DNA from: Anaerovoracaceae bacterium
GTDB taxonomy: Bacteria > Bacillota > Clostridia > Peptostreptococcales > Anaerovoracaceae
Direction of reading: 5' to 3'
Assembly: GCA_029983755.1 (NCBI GenBank)
Contig: JASBYX010000018.1
Coordinates: 1-30,901 of the forward strand
DNA length: 30,901 nucleotides
The notes under the pieces are model-generated. The model searched no databases, was not told where the DNA came from, and was given only the letters and a program-made list of their open reading frames with translations. This document shows positions 17,700 through 25,058 of the stretch, in pieces. Position numbers and translations under genes: made by a program. Position 1 is the stretch's first letter, and each line of letters begins with the position of its first letter.

Positions 17700-19516
17700 G
17701 GGACGACAAAAGAAAGACTATAGAGTATAGCATCGCTGGGGCTAATGGAGATATCACCGCTGCGGCGCGGCAAAAGAGCAAAGACGGAGTTCAGCCGGAG
17801 AGTTCCGCTGCAGCGCGGCAAAAGAGCAAAGACGGAGTTCAGCCGGAAAGCAGCGCCGGGGCGCGAACGGAGGAGGGGAAAACTCTAGGCATGGGCCACG
17901 AAACTCACCGAACCGCCGGCACCGGATCCGGGAAGAAAATTATCAAGGGTGCCGCAATTCTAGGCACAGCAGGGGTAATAGTTAAAGTCATCGGAGCGGT
18001 TTTCAGGATCCCGGTGGCAAACCTAATCGGAGATACAGGAATGGCATATTACTCATATGCCTATGCAATTTACGGAACCCTACTCGTACTTGCCACCTCA
18101 GGAATGCCTGTTGCCATATCAAGGCTAGTTGCAGAAAAAATCGCCCTAGGTCAGTACAGAAATGCCCACAAGGTTTATCACATATCTGCAGGGATAATGG
18201 CAACCATAGGTGGCCTAGGATTTCTAATATGCTTCTTTGGGAGCAACATTATAGCAACCAAAATGGGAAATCCTGACGCATCCTATGCTCTTAAAGCAAT
18301 CGCTCCGGCTATTTTCATTGTTTCAATTCTAGCTGCCACAAGGGGTTTCTTCCAAGGTAGACAAAACATGAATCCCACGGCGCTGTCCGAGGTGATGGAG
18401 CAAACTGTAAGGGCTATAGTGGGAATTGCTCTCGCCTTTGCCCTTGTAAGTCAAGGACTTCATTATGCTGCAGCCGGAGCAGCCTTTGGAGCCACCGCAG
18501 GATCCTTTATGGCTCTGGTTTTGATTCTCCTCATATTGATGCTGAACCAACCTGGATTTAAGCGAAAGATTCTCGCCCACGACCCCTATGTGGATTCAAA
18601 CAAGGCAATTTTGAAAAAGATTATCTGGATTGCTGTTCCAATAGTTATCGGGGCTGAGATAATGCCTATCATGAACCTGATCGATGCCACTTTGATTATC
18701 AACAGGCTGACGGATAGTGGAGTCAATCCGGAGAGGGCCAAGGGGCTTTACGGTCTGCTCACAGGCTTTGTGGTTCCCATAATAGGCCTCCCGCAGATTT
18801 TCACCGCTGCTGTAGCGGAGAGCCTAGTTCCTGCCATATCAGGTAAGTTTCAAACAAAACACTTTGCGGACACCAGGTCTCACATTAAGCTGGGGATTCG
18901 CACTACGATGATAATGGCTTTTCCATGTGCTTTTGGTATATTTGCCCTTGCTGAGCCAATACTGAAAACCCTGTATTTCAACCAGCAGGATGCTGTTGTC
19001 GATGCTATCCCAACCATGATGCTCATGGGAGCAGGGGTTGTGTTCCTTGCTCTATCACAGACCACAGCAGGGATACTTCAGGCCATTGACAAGCAGACAA
19101 AACCTGTTAAGAATCTTGCCATAGGAGCTGTGGCAAAGATTGTCCTAACATATGTATTGGTAGCAATACCTGCAATAGGAATTAACGGTGCTGCTATAGG
19201 GACTATGACAGCTTACGTAATTGCCTTTACTTTGAATTTTAAGGACATAAGAAAAACCACAAAGGTGAAAATAGACCCTGTTGCCACATTCCTTAAACCA
19301 ATGGCAGCTTCAATTCTCATGGCAATTGGAGCATATCTGTCGTGGAGACTTGTAAATCCAATCCTTGGAACGAAGATATCCACCATGCTAGCCATAATCC
19401 TTGGAGCAGCAATATATTTTGTTGTAATACTTGCCATTAAGGGAATTACTGCGGAGGAAATCGAATCTGTTCCACAGCTCAGACGGCTTTCTAATTTAAT
19501 GAGGAGATTCAAATGA
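17696..19516 (+). CDS. SpoVB/MurJ-like polysaccharide flippase
   Basis: A 606-aa membrane protein of the MVF/PST branch of the MOP superfamily, to which the lipid II flippase MurJ and SpoVB belong. Some 14 hydrophobic helices begin near residue 85 (KGAAILGTAGVIVKVIGAVF, the family opening). In Bacillus the corresponding gene is yabM, also next to mfd and the MazG gene yabN, so orthology by position is likely. Anomaly: the cytoplasmic N-terminal tail is about 80 residues and contains two copies of a 16-residue repeat (AAARQKSKDGVQPESS, 22-53), GC-richer than the rest. Start ATG overlaps the preceding stop (ATGA); the end overlaps mazG by 4 bases. Confidence 0.88.
   Translation: MRDDKRKTIEYSIAGANGDITAAARQKSKDGVQPESSAAARQKSKDGVQPESSAGARTEEGKTLGMGHETHRTAGTGSGKKIIKGAAILGTAGVIVKVIGAVFRIPVANLIGDTGMAYYSYAYAIYGTLLVLATSGMPVAISRLVAEKIALGQYRNAHKVYHISAGIMATIGGLGFLICFFGSNIIATKMGNPDASYALKAIAPAIFIVSILAATRGFFQGRQNMNPTALSEVMEQTVRAIVGIALAFALVSQGLHYAAAGAAFGATAGSFMALVLILLILMLNQPGFKRKILAHDPYVDSNKAILKKIIWIAVPIVIGAEIMPIMNLIDATLIINRLTDSGVNPERAKGLYGLLTGFVVPIIGLPQIFTAAVAESLVPAISGKFQTKHFADTRSHIKLGIRTTMIMAFPCAFGIFALAEPILKTLYFNQQDAVVDAIPTMMLMGAGVVFLALSQTTAGILQAIDKQTKPVKNLAIGAVAKIVLTYVLVAIPAIGINGAAIGTMTAYVIAFTLNFKDIRKTTKVKIDPVATFLKPMAASILMAIGAYLSWRLVNPILGTKISTMLAIILGAAIYFVVILAIKGITAEEIESVPQLRRLSNLMRRFK
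17759..17854 (+). repeat. Two 48-bp tandem repeats in the spoVB-like gene
   Basis: Units 17759-17806 and 17807-17854 differ at only a few positions near their ends and each encode 16 residues (AAARQKSKDGVQPESS). A degenerate third start follows (encoding AGART). The array keeps the reading frame and lies in the charged cytoplasmic tail before the first membrane helix. Confidence 0.9.
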
Positions 19517-20379
19517 ATGATGAGAAAATGAAGTCTATGAAATACGAGATGCTTAAGGAATATGAGCATTTTTCTAAGAGTGGTGAAAATCTCGAGGAGG
19601 CTTTGAGGAGGCTTTACGAAATAGTTTCTGTTCTCAGGAAGAAGTGTCCTTGGGATATTCAGCAGACCCATGAGAGCCTTAGGGGTGCAATGATCGAGGA
19701 GATTTATGAGGCTGTGGATGCTATTGATAGAGGGGATATGGAAAACCTTCGGGAAGAGCTTGGAGATGTGACCCTTCACGTGGTGTTTAACAGCAGTCTT
19801 GCAGAGGAAAATGGGGATTTTGACCTTGTGGATGTGCTAAATGAGGAATGTGAAAAGATGATTAGACGTCATCCCCATGTTTTTTCCGCTGAAAATACAG
19901 CTAAAAAGGCAAAAACAGTTGACAAAGTCCTTGAAAAATGGGAAAATATTAAAAGTAAGGAACATTCTGAGACCACCGTATCTCAAAGCCTAATCGATGT
20001 TCCAAGCGCATTACCTTCACTTATGAGAAGTTATAAGATTCAGAAGAAGGCAGCTAAGCTTGGCTTTGACTGGGATGACAAGGAAGGGGCGTTGGACAAG
20101 GTTACGGAAGAATTCGAAGAACTGAAGGAAGCGATTTCTGAGGGTTCTTTGGAGCATATGGAAGAGGAACTCGGAGACTTACTTTTTTCAGTCGTCAACG
20201 TATCCAGATTCCTGAAGATTAATCCGGAATTGGCTTTAAAGGCTTCGTCTGATAAGTTTGTAACCAGATTTAAGAAGATGGAAGAGATTGCAGCCAATGA
20301 GGGAGAATCTATGGATGATATGAATGTTGTAGAACTGGATCTGCTTTGGCAAAGAGCCAAGAAAGAACTCAGCCATTAA
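19513..20379 (+). CDS. mazG: Nucleoside triphosphate pyrophosphohydrolase MazG
   Basis: Hydrolyses nucleoside triphosphates to monophosphates and PPi (house-cleaning). The 288-aa protein has two MazG domains: the first with CPWD (46-49 region), EEIYEAVDAID and EELGDV (62-86); the second with EEFEELKEAI and EELGDLLFSVVN (about 195-222), the EExxE...ExxD metal-binding pattern. Bacillus YabN carries an additional N-terminal tetrapyrrole methylase domain that is absent here, so the gene resembles the E. coli form. It overlaps the flippase by 4 bases. Confidence 0.93.
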   Translation: MNDEKMKSMKYEMLKEYEHFSKSGENLEEALRRLYEIVSVLRKKCPWDIQQTHESLRGAMIEEIYEAVDAIDRGDMENLREELGDVTLHVVFNSSLAEENGDFDLVDVLNEECEKMIRRHPHVFSAENTAKKAKTVDKVLEKWENIKSKEHSETTVSQSLIDVPSALPSLMRSYKIQKKAAKLGFDWDDKEGALDKVTEEFEELKEAISEGSLEHMEEELGDLLFSVVNVSRFLKINPELALKASSDKFVTRFKKMEEIAANEGESMDDMNVVELDLLWQRAKKELSH

Positions 20380-20399
20380 TTGTTTTTAAGGAGGAAATT

Positions 20400-20681
20400 A
20401 TGAATAAGACAGAATTGGTTGCTGCAGTAGCAGAGAAGACAAACCTAAAGAAGAAGGACGCAGAGGCAGCTGTAAACGCACTGCTATCTACAGTTCAGGA
20501 TGCTCTTGTAAAGGGTGACGATGTTAGACTTATCGGATTCGGAACTTTTGAAACTAGAGAAAGAAAAGCTAGACAGGGAAGAAATCCTAGGAAGCCTGAC
20601 GAAGTTATTAAGATCGCTGCTTCTAAGGCACCTGTATTCAAGGCTGGTAAGGCTCTTAAGGATGCAGTTAACGCTAAATAG
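20400..20681 (+). CDS. hup: DNA-binding protein HU
   Basis: Small nucleoid protein of 93 aa that bends DNA as a dimer. It starts MNKTELVAAVAEKT and has the HU arm RKARQGRNPRKP and the GFGTFE turn. ATG 20400 is set by AAGGAGGAAATT immediately upstream; an in-frame ATG at 20346, inside mazG, would add 18 unrelated residues. It lies 20 bases after mazG and is followed by its own terminator. Codon use is more biased than its neighbours, in keeping with high expression. Confidence 0.96.
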   Translation: MNKTELVAAVAEKTNLKKKDAEAAVNALLSTVQDALVKGDDVRLIGFGTFETRERKARQGRNPRKPDEVIKIAASKAPVFKAGKALKDAVNAK

Positions 20682-20726
20682 TGAGTGCAATATTTGATTT
20701 AAATTTGGATTGAATATGAATGATTT

Positions 20727-20754
20727 AGGGTGGCTTCGGTCGCCCTTTTGTTTT
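20727..20754 (+). terminator. Intrinsic terminator after HU
   Basis: AGGGTGGC (20727-20734) pairs with GTCGCCCT (20739-20746) using two G-U pairs around a TTCG tetraloop, followed by TTTGTTTT. This ends the mfd-to-HU block. Confidence 0.85.
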
Positions 20755-20865
20755 AGTATTTCATTCAGGTGAATCCTAATTCAATATAGTTCATTCATTT
20801 TTATCAGATTTTTTATGAAAGTTTAATGATTTTTGAAGCTTTAATGATTTGTTAGGAGTTAACCT

Positions 20866-21108
20866 TTGAGAATAGATAAATTTTTAAAAAATTCAAGATT
20901 GATTAAAAGAAGAACAGTTGCTAAGGACGCATGCGACCAGGGTAGGGTGAGTATTAATGACAAGATCGCAAAGGCCGGGAGCGAGGTGGAAGTGGGAGAT
21001 ATAGTTCATATTGAATTTGGGAATAATTCCATTTCCGTTAAGGTGCTGGAACTAAAAGAGGGCACCCGTAAAGAGGATGCCCAAGGTATGTATGAAGTTT
21101 TAGGCTAA
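20866..21108 (+). CDS. rqcP: RNA-binding S4 domain protein RqcP (YabO)
   Basis: An 80-aa S4 domain protein. RqcP binds the 50S subunit and supports poly-alanine tailing during ribosome quality control with RqcH. The S4 core covers residues 1-60 (MRIDKFLKNSRLIKRRTVAKDAC, read in two parts, then GRVSINDKIAK). The start is TTG, set by AGGAG 7 bases upstream. The position after the MazG gene and HU equals that of yabO in Bacillus. Its 3' end overlaps the end of the convergent thiE by 9 bases. An 11-base direct repeat TTTAATGATTT (20822-20832, 20840-20850) lies upstream. Confidence 0.92.
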   Translation: MRIDKFLKNSRLIKRRTVAKDACDQGRVSINDKIAKAGSEVEVGDIVHIEFGNNSISVKVLELKEGTRKEDAQGMYEVLG

Positions 21109-21747
21109 AGTATCCTTTGCCAGCTTTTTCAAAGTTTCTGCTGCCAGCTTTACATCTTTTGCTGCTACAACGGCTGATACTATGGAAAAGCCTTGAATTC
21201 CGGAACCTTTAAATGTAGGAATGGATTCTTCGTTGACGCCACCGATAACGACAACCGGAATATCAACGGATTCTGTTATTTCCTTCAGTTCATCTCTGGT
21301 GGTAATGTCCGCATCTGTCTTGGTTGAGGTTGGATACATTGCCCCAACACCAAGATAGTCTGCTCCGTCCTTTTCTGCTTTAATAGCTTGTTCAGGATGT
21401 GTGGCCGAAACACCTATAATTTTTTCAGGCCCCAAAATTCTCCTTGCTACAGCACATGGCAGATCCGACTGACCGATATGAACTCCTTCAGCATCTACTG
21501 CGATTGCAATATCAAGTCTGTCATTTATTATCAAAGGAATTGCGGCTTTTTCTGTAATAGCTTTTACTCTGAGAGCCAAATCGTAAAACTCTCCGGAAGT
21601 GGCGTCCTTTTCCCTGAGCTGGATTATCGTTGCTCCTCCTGAGATTGCCTCTCTAACTGAGTCTTCAATGGTAGGGGAGCTCATCAAGTCTCTGTCTGTT
21701 ATGACATAGAGGGTGTAGTCAATGGATGCTTTTGAATTCTTTAACAT
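21100..21747 (-). CDS. thiE: Thiamine-phosphate synthase
   Basis: Joins HMP-pyrophosphate and thiazole phosphate to thiamine monophosphate. The 215-aa protein shows the ThiE barrel motifs: LYVITDRDL (13-21), IIQLREKD, NDRLDIA, GVHIGQSD, GVSATH, GVGAMYPTSTK (phosphate loop) and VVVIGGVN. It is the last gene of thiD-thiM-thiE and starts 5 bases after the thiM stop. AAAGGG of the thiM end, about 13 bases upstream, is the only ribosome-binding candidate, so translational coupling is likely. It converges on rqcP with a 9-base overlap. Confidence 0.96.
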   Translation of the reverse strand: MLKNSKASIDYTLYVITDRDLMSSPTIEDSVREAISGGATIIQLREKDATSGEFYDLALRVKAITEKAAIPLIINDRLDIAIAVDAEGVHIGQSDLPCAVARRILGPEKIIGVSATHPEQAIKAEKDGADYLGVGAMYPTSTKTDADITTRDELKEITESVDIPVVVIGGVNEESIPTFKGSGIQGFSIVSAVVAAKDVKLAAETLKKLAKDTLA

Positions 21748-21752
21748 TTTAT

Positions 21753-22628
21753 CTAAACCCTTTCAATTTTTACTTGTTCTACCCATTTAGCATCATTGAT
21801 TTTGCTGACATCATCTATAAGGGAAACCCTGAGAGATCCGGTCCCAAGTTTACCGGCTTCTTCGTAGGCAGTTTCACCGGAAATGCCCATGACTGATACG
21901 CCCATGACTCCTGCCAAAAGATTTCTTTTTAACTCATTGCTTTTGGAAGATTCCATTATGAATTTAAGGTTTGAAGGCATATAGTCTTCTAACGTTTCAA
22001 GAGGAAGCGCTCCGGCAAATGAAGCCACAAGGGAAGCAGTCATGCATCCGCAACCTGTGATCATACCCATTTCCTTAACTCCGTTACTGATGGCCACTGC
22101 AATGTCCCCATCGGTGATGATGTCTGCAGCACCGGTTATAGCTACTACCGTTTCAAGCTTATTGGCAATTTCCTTTGCCATCTTAACTACATCTTCTCTT
22201 TTCATGTCAGTTGCAACGGCATCAACACCCTTTGTCCTCACATCAAGACCGGCAAGATTCATAATTTCAGAAATATTACCCTTTATGACTGCCGCCTTAA
22301 ACCCTTGAAGGAATTCCTCTGCTACCTGATTTCTGTATTTTGTTGCTCCAACACCCACGGGATCAAATACAATAGGAATATTTCTCTCATTAGCGACTTT
22401 GCAGCTAGCCTTCATACCTTCAACAAATTCCTCATCAGGTGTCCCCATATTGATAACCAGGGAGCTTGCGATGGAAGTAAGGCCCTGGGAGTCATCTGAG
22501 AAGTGTCCCATGACAGGGGATGCACCAATAGCCAGTGTTACATTTGCGCAATCGTTTACGGTAACATAGTTTGTAAGGTGGTGAACCAGCGGACTGGTTT
22601 CACGCAGACATTTGATGGTTGAATTCAT
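21753..22628 (-). CDS. thiM: Hydroxyethylthiazole kinase
   Basis: Salvage enzyme that phosphorylates 4-methyl-5-(2-hydroxyethyl)thiazole. From ATG 22628 the protein is 291 aa. It starts MNSTIKCLRETSPLVHHLTN and has VNDCANVTLAIGASPVM, DPVGVGAT, VIKGN, VAITGAADII and the GCGCMTASLVA motif with the catalytic cysteine region typical of ThiM. The start is fixed by AAAGGAGAAAAT on the minus strand; an upstream frame to 22820 runs through a repeat region and the thiD end and lacks family similarity. It lies 115 bases downstream of thiD in the same operon. Confidence 0.95.
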   Translation of the reverse strand: MNSTIKCLRETSPLVHHLTNYVTVNDCANVTLAIGASPVMGHFSDDSQGLTSIASSLVINMGTPDEEFVEGMKASCKVANERNIPIVFDPVGVGATKYRNQVAEEFLQGFKAAVIKGNISEIMNLAGLDVRTKGVDAVATDMKREDVVKMAKEIANKLETVVAITGAADIITDGDIAVAISNGVKEMGMITGCGCMTASLVASFAGALPLETLEDYMPSNLKFIMESSKSNELKRNLLAGVMGVSVMGISGETAYEEAGKLGTGSLRVSLIDDVSKINDAKWVEQVKIERV

Positions 22629-22630
22629 AA

Positions 22631-22752
22631 TGATTTTCTCCTTTGTTAATTTGAAATGTATATTATTAATTAGACATTCAAGCTGTTGATTTTTGGCCCA
22701 AACTATAAATTTGAGGTGCAAGCTATTAATTAAAGGATGCGTGTTATTGATT
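22631..22752 (-). repeat. Degenerate repeats with 20-bp period between thiD and thiM
   Basis: On the plus strand successive 20-base blocks starting at 22631, 22651, 22671, 22691, 22711 and 22731 end in TTAAT, TTAAT, TTGAT, TAAAT, TTAAT and TTGA(T); the fuller consensus is near TTGAGGTGCAAGCTATTAAT (22711-22730). The array fills the gap between thiD and thiM and its last blocks run into both genes' edges. Confidence 0.55.
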
Positions 22753-23550
22753 TGAGACTCCTGCATCTTTGTACAGCTGATAAAAATGGTTGGTAGGTCC
22801 ATTGCCCTTCCCCTTCTCAAGGGAATGCCTAATAGCCATAGTTATGTAATCCTTAGATCTTTTCACAGCCTCAGGAAGATCATATCCAAGTGCCAGGTTG
22901 GAAGCTATGGCCGAAGAAAGGGTACACCCAGTTCCATGGGTGTTCTTGGTATTAATCCTCTCCGTCTGAAACCAGAGAACCTTATTCCCGTCATACAGAA
23001 GGTCAGCAGCATCTCCTACGTAGTGACCACCCTTCAACAAAACAGCTGTGCCGCATTCACGGAATATAACTTCTGCAGCTTTTTCCATATCTTCCTTGGT
23101 GTGGATTGGGATAGACGCAATCTTCTCAGCTTCAGGAATGTTGGGGGTTATCAAATGTGCCAATGGCAGCACCTTTGAAATCAGCGTATCTATGGAGCCG
23201 GGGTCCATTAGAGGAGAACCGTTTTTGGCATACATCACAGGATCTAGTACGATGTTTGCAGGTTTGTACTGGGAAATTTTCTCTGCAACAGCTTCCATAA
23301 TCTGTGGAGAAGGAAGCATTCCAATCTTTGTGGCATCAGGAACTATATCAGTGAATACAGCATCTATTTGTTCCCGGACTATTTTCGTATCAATATTCTG
23401 ATAACTTATTACGGTTTGAGTGTTCTCTGCTACAACGGATGTTATCACCGTCATGCCGAAAAGACCATGAGCGGAAAAAGTTTTAAGATCTGCCTGAATA
23501 CCTGCTCCACCTGAGCAGTCGGAACCGGCGATGGAAAGTATGTTCTTCAT
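22744..23550 (-). CDS. thiD: Hydroxymethylpyrimidine/phosphomethylpyrimidine kinase
   Basis: Phosphorylates HMP twice to HMP-PP for thiamine synthesis. The protein (268 aa from ATG 23550) begins MKNILSIAGSDCSGGAGIQAD, the ThiD signature, and continues with DLKTFSAHGLFGMTVIT, DPVMYAKNGSPL, ITPNIPEAE, LLKGGHY and the anion hole motif NTHGTGCTLSSAIA. The start is set by TTGGAG on the minus strand; a TTG five codons upstream is less likely. First gene of thiD-thiM-thiE. No TPP riboswitch (no CTGAGA-type core) is seen in its 200-base upstream region. Confidence 0.96.
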   Translation of the reverse strand: MKNILSIAGSDCSGGAGIQADLKTFSAHGLFGMTVITSVVAENTQTVISYQNIDTKIVREQIDAVFTDIVPDATKIGMLPSPQIMEAVAEKISQYKPANIVLDPVMYAKNGSPLMDPGSIDTLISKVLPLAHLITPNIPEAEKIASIPIHTKEDMEKAAEVIFRECGTAVLLKGGHYVGDAADLLYDGNKVLWFQTERINTKNTHGTGCTLSSAIASNLALGYDLPEAVKRSKDYITMAIRHSLEKGKGNGPTNHFYQLYKDAGVSNQ

Positions 23551-23669
23551 GTGCACTCCAATCAAAATCTCTTTATCTGTAACTATTTATCACTTTACTA
23601 AAAACATTTTATCACAAAAACTTCCATTTAGGAAAACTGACAAAAATCTGCCGAAAAAACTTTTAATAA

Positions 23670-23716
23670 TTGTTGCATAACAACTAATATTCTGTTACAA
23701 TTTTATGCGTAACAAC
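23670..23716 (+). promoter_or_regulatory. metY promoter with overlapping inverted repeats
   Basis: TTGCAT (23673-23678) and TACAAT (23696-23701) with a 17-base spacer form a good promoter; transcription would start near 23708. Two inverted repeats cover it: TTGTT-GCAT-AACAA (23670-23683) across the -35, and TGTTAC-10 bases-GTAACA (23693-23714) across the -10 and start. The words GCATAACAAC (23675-23684) and GCGTAACAAC (23707-23716) are direct repeats 32 bases apart. This looks like a repressor operator shared between divergent metY and thiD. No riboswitch or T-box is visible in the short leader. Confidence 0.6.
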
Positions 23717-23754
23717 AAAAAACAAAATATTAAAATTTGAGAAAGGAGAACACA

Positions 23755-25044
23755 ATGAGAGACGATACCAAGTGTTTACATGCAGGCTACACACCTAAGA
23801 ATTCGGAGCCGAGAGTGATGCCGATCGTACAGAGCACAACTTATGTATTTGACTCAACGGATGATGTAGCAGCGGTATTCGACGATCCAACCAAAGCGCT
23901 AATCTACAGCCGATTTGCAAATCCAACTGTAATGGCAGTTGAAGAAAAGATTGCGGCACTGGAAGGAGGTGTCGCCGCAATGTGCACCTCCTCAGGGCAG
24001 GCAGCTAACCTTCTTGCTATACTGAATTTATGCAGTGCAGGGGACAATGTTGTCGCCTCAAGTCAAATATATGGGGGAACTATCAATCTCTTTTCATTCA
24101 CCCTAAAGAAGCTGGGGATTGAGTGCCACTATGTGGATGTGGATGCAACGGAGGAAGAGATTGCCAAGGCTATAGATTCAAAAACCAAGGCAGTCTTCGG
24201 AGAGACGATAGCAAACCCGGCCATATCTGTTTTGGATATTGAGAAATTCGCAAAAGTTGCCCACGACAATGGAATACCCCTTATCGTAGATAATACCTTT
24301 GCAACGCCGATACTTTGTAAACCTATTGAATTCGGTGCGGACATAGTAACCCATTCAACGACAAAATACATGGATGGCCACGCAGTTCAGGGTGGCGGAG
24401 TGATTGTGGACAGCGGAAAGTTCGATTGGGCAGCTTCAGGGAAATTCCCGGATTTCACAGAACCTGACGAATCCTATCACGGAATAACCTATGTGGGGAC
24501 ATATGGAAAACTGGCATACATCCTAAAGGCAAGGATGCAGCTCATGAGGGACTTCGGATGCTATCCCGCTGCACATTCAGCATTTCTTCTAAACCTGGGA
24601 CTTGAAACTTTAGGTCTCAGAATGAGGCAGTACTGTGAAAACGCTACAAAAGTTGCTGAATTCCTAAAGGAAAGGGAAGAGATAGAATCCATCAGCTATC
24701 CTGCTTTGGAAGATGACAAATACCACGGGCTTGCTGAAAAGTATCTCAAGGGATCAAGTGGAGTCATATCTATAGTAATCAAAGGTGGAAGAGATAGCGC
24801 CATCAAATTCATGGACAGCTTGAAACTGGCATCAAACGAAGTGCATGTTGCAGATATCAGAACCTGCGTTTTGCACCCTGCCGGAGAGACCCACAGACAG
24901 CTAACTGATGAGCAACTTGTAGCAGCAGGAATTGAGCCTGGAATGGTGAGAGTTTCAGTTGGGCTTGAAGATGTAGATGATATAATCCAAGACTTGGAAC
25001 AGGCCTTGGATGCTATAGGCCATGCTGAGCCGGCTGGCTGCTAG
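23755..25044 (+). CDS. metY: O-acetylhomoserine sulfhydrylase (homocysteine synthase)
   Basis: PLP enzyme that makes homocysteine from O-acetylhomoserine and sulfide. The 429-aa protein belongs to the Cys/Met metabolism family: YSRFANPT (51-58), TSSGQAANLLA, IVDNTFATP and the PLP lysine Lys204 in HSTTKYMDGH. The segment FPDFTEPDESYHG is typical of O-acetylhomoserine sulfhydrylases rather than cystathionine synthases. Start ATG 23755 follows AAAGGAGAACACA; an in-frame start 18 bases earlier lies before that site. The next gene, 14 bases later, makes its substrate. Confidence 0.95.
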   Translation: MRDDTKCLHAGYTPKNSEPRVMPIVQSTTYVFDSTDDVAAVFDDPTKALIYSRFANPTVMAVEEKIAALEGGVAAMCTSSGQAANLLAILNLCSAGDNVVASSQIYGGTINLFSFTLKKLGIECHYVDVDATEEEIAKAIDSKTKAVFGETIANPAISVLDIEKFAKVAHDNGIPLIVDNTFATPILCKPIEFGADIVTHSTTKYMDGHAVQGGGVIVDSGKFDWAASGKFPDFTEPDESYHGITYVGTYGKLAYILKARMQLMRDFGCYPAAHSAFLLNLGLETLGLRMRQYCENATKVAEFLKEREEIESISYPALEDDKYHGLAEKYLKGSSGVISIVIKGGRDSAIKFMDSLKLASNEVHVADIRTCVLHPAGETHRQLTDEQLVAAGIEPGMVRVSVGLEDVDDIIQDLEQALDAIGHAEPAGC

Positions 25045-25058
25045 GGGAGGGAGCAGCA

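Noticed and set aside
22631..22752. CRISPR array
   Set aside because: The blocks are contiguous, degenerate 20-base units without spacers.
22629..22820. Longer thiM start adding 64 residues
   Set aside because: The extension reads through the repeat gap and the end of thiD; the inner ATG has an AAAGGAG site and the family's N-terminus.
23551..23754. SAM riboswitch or T-box before metY
   Set aside because: The predicted leader is only about 45 bases, too short, and no conserved core is visible.
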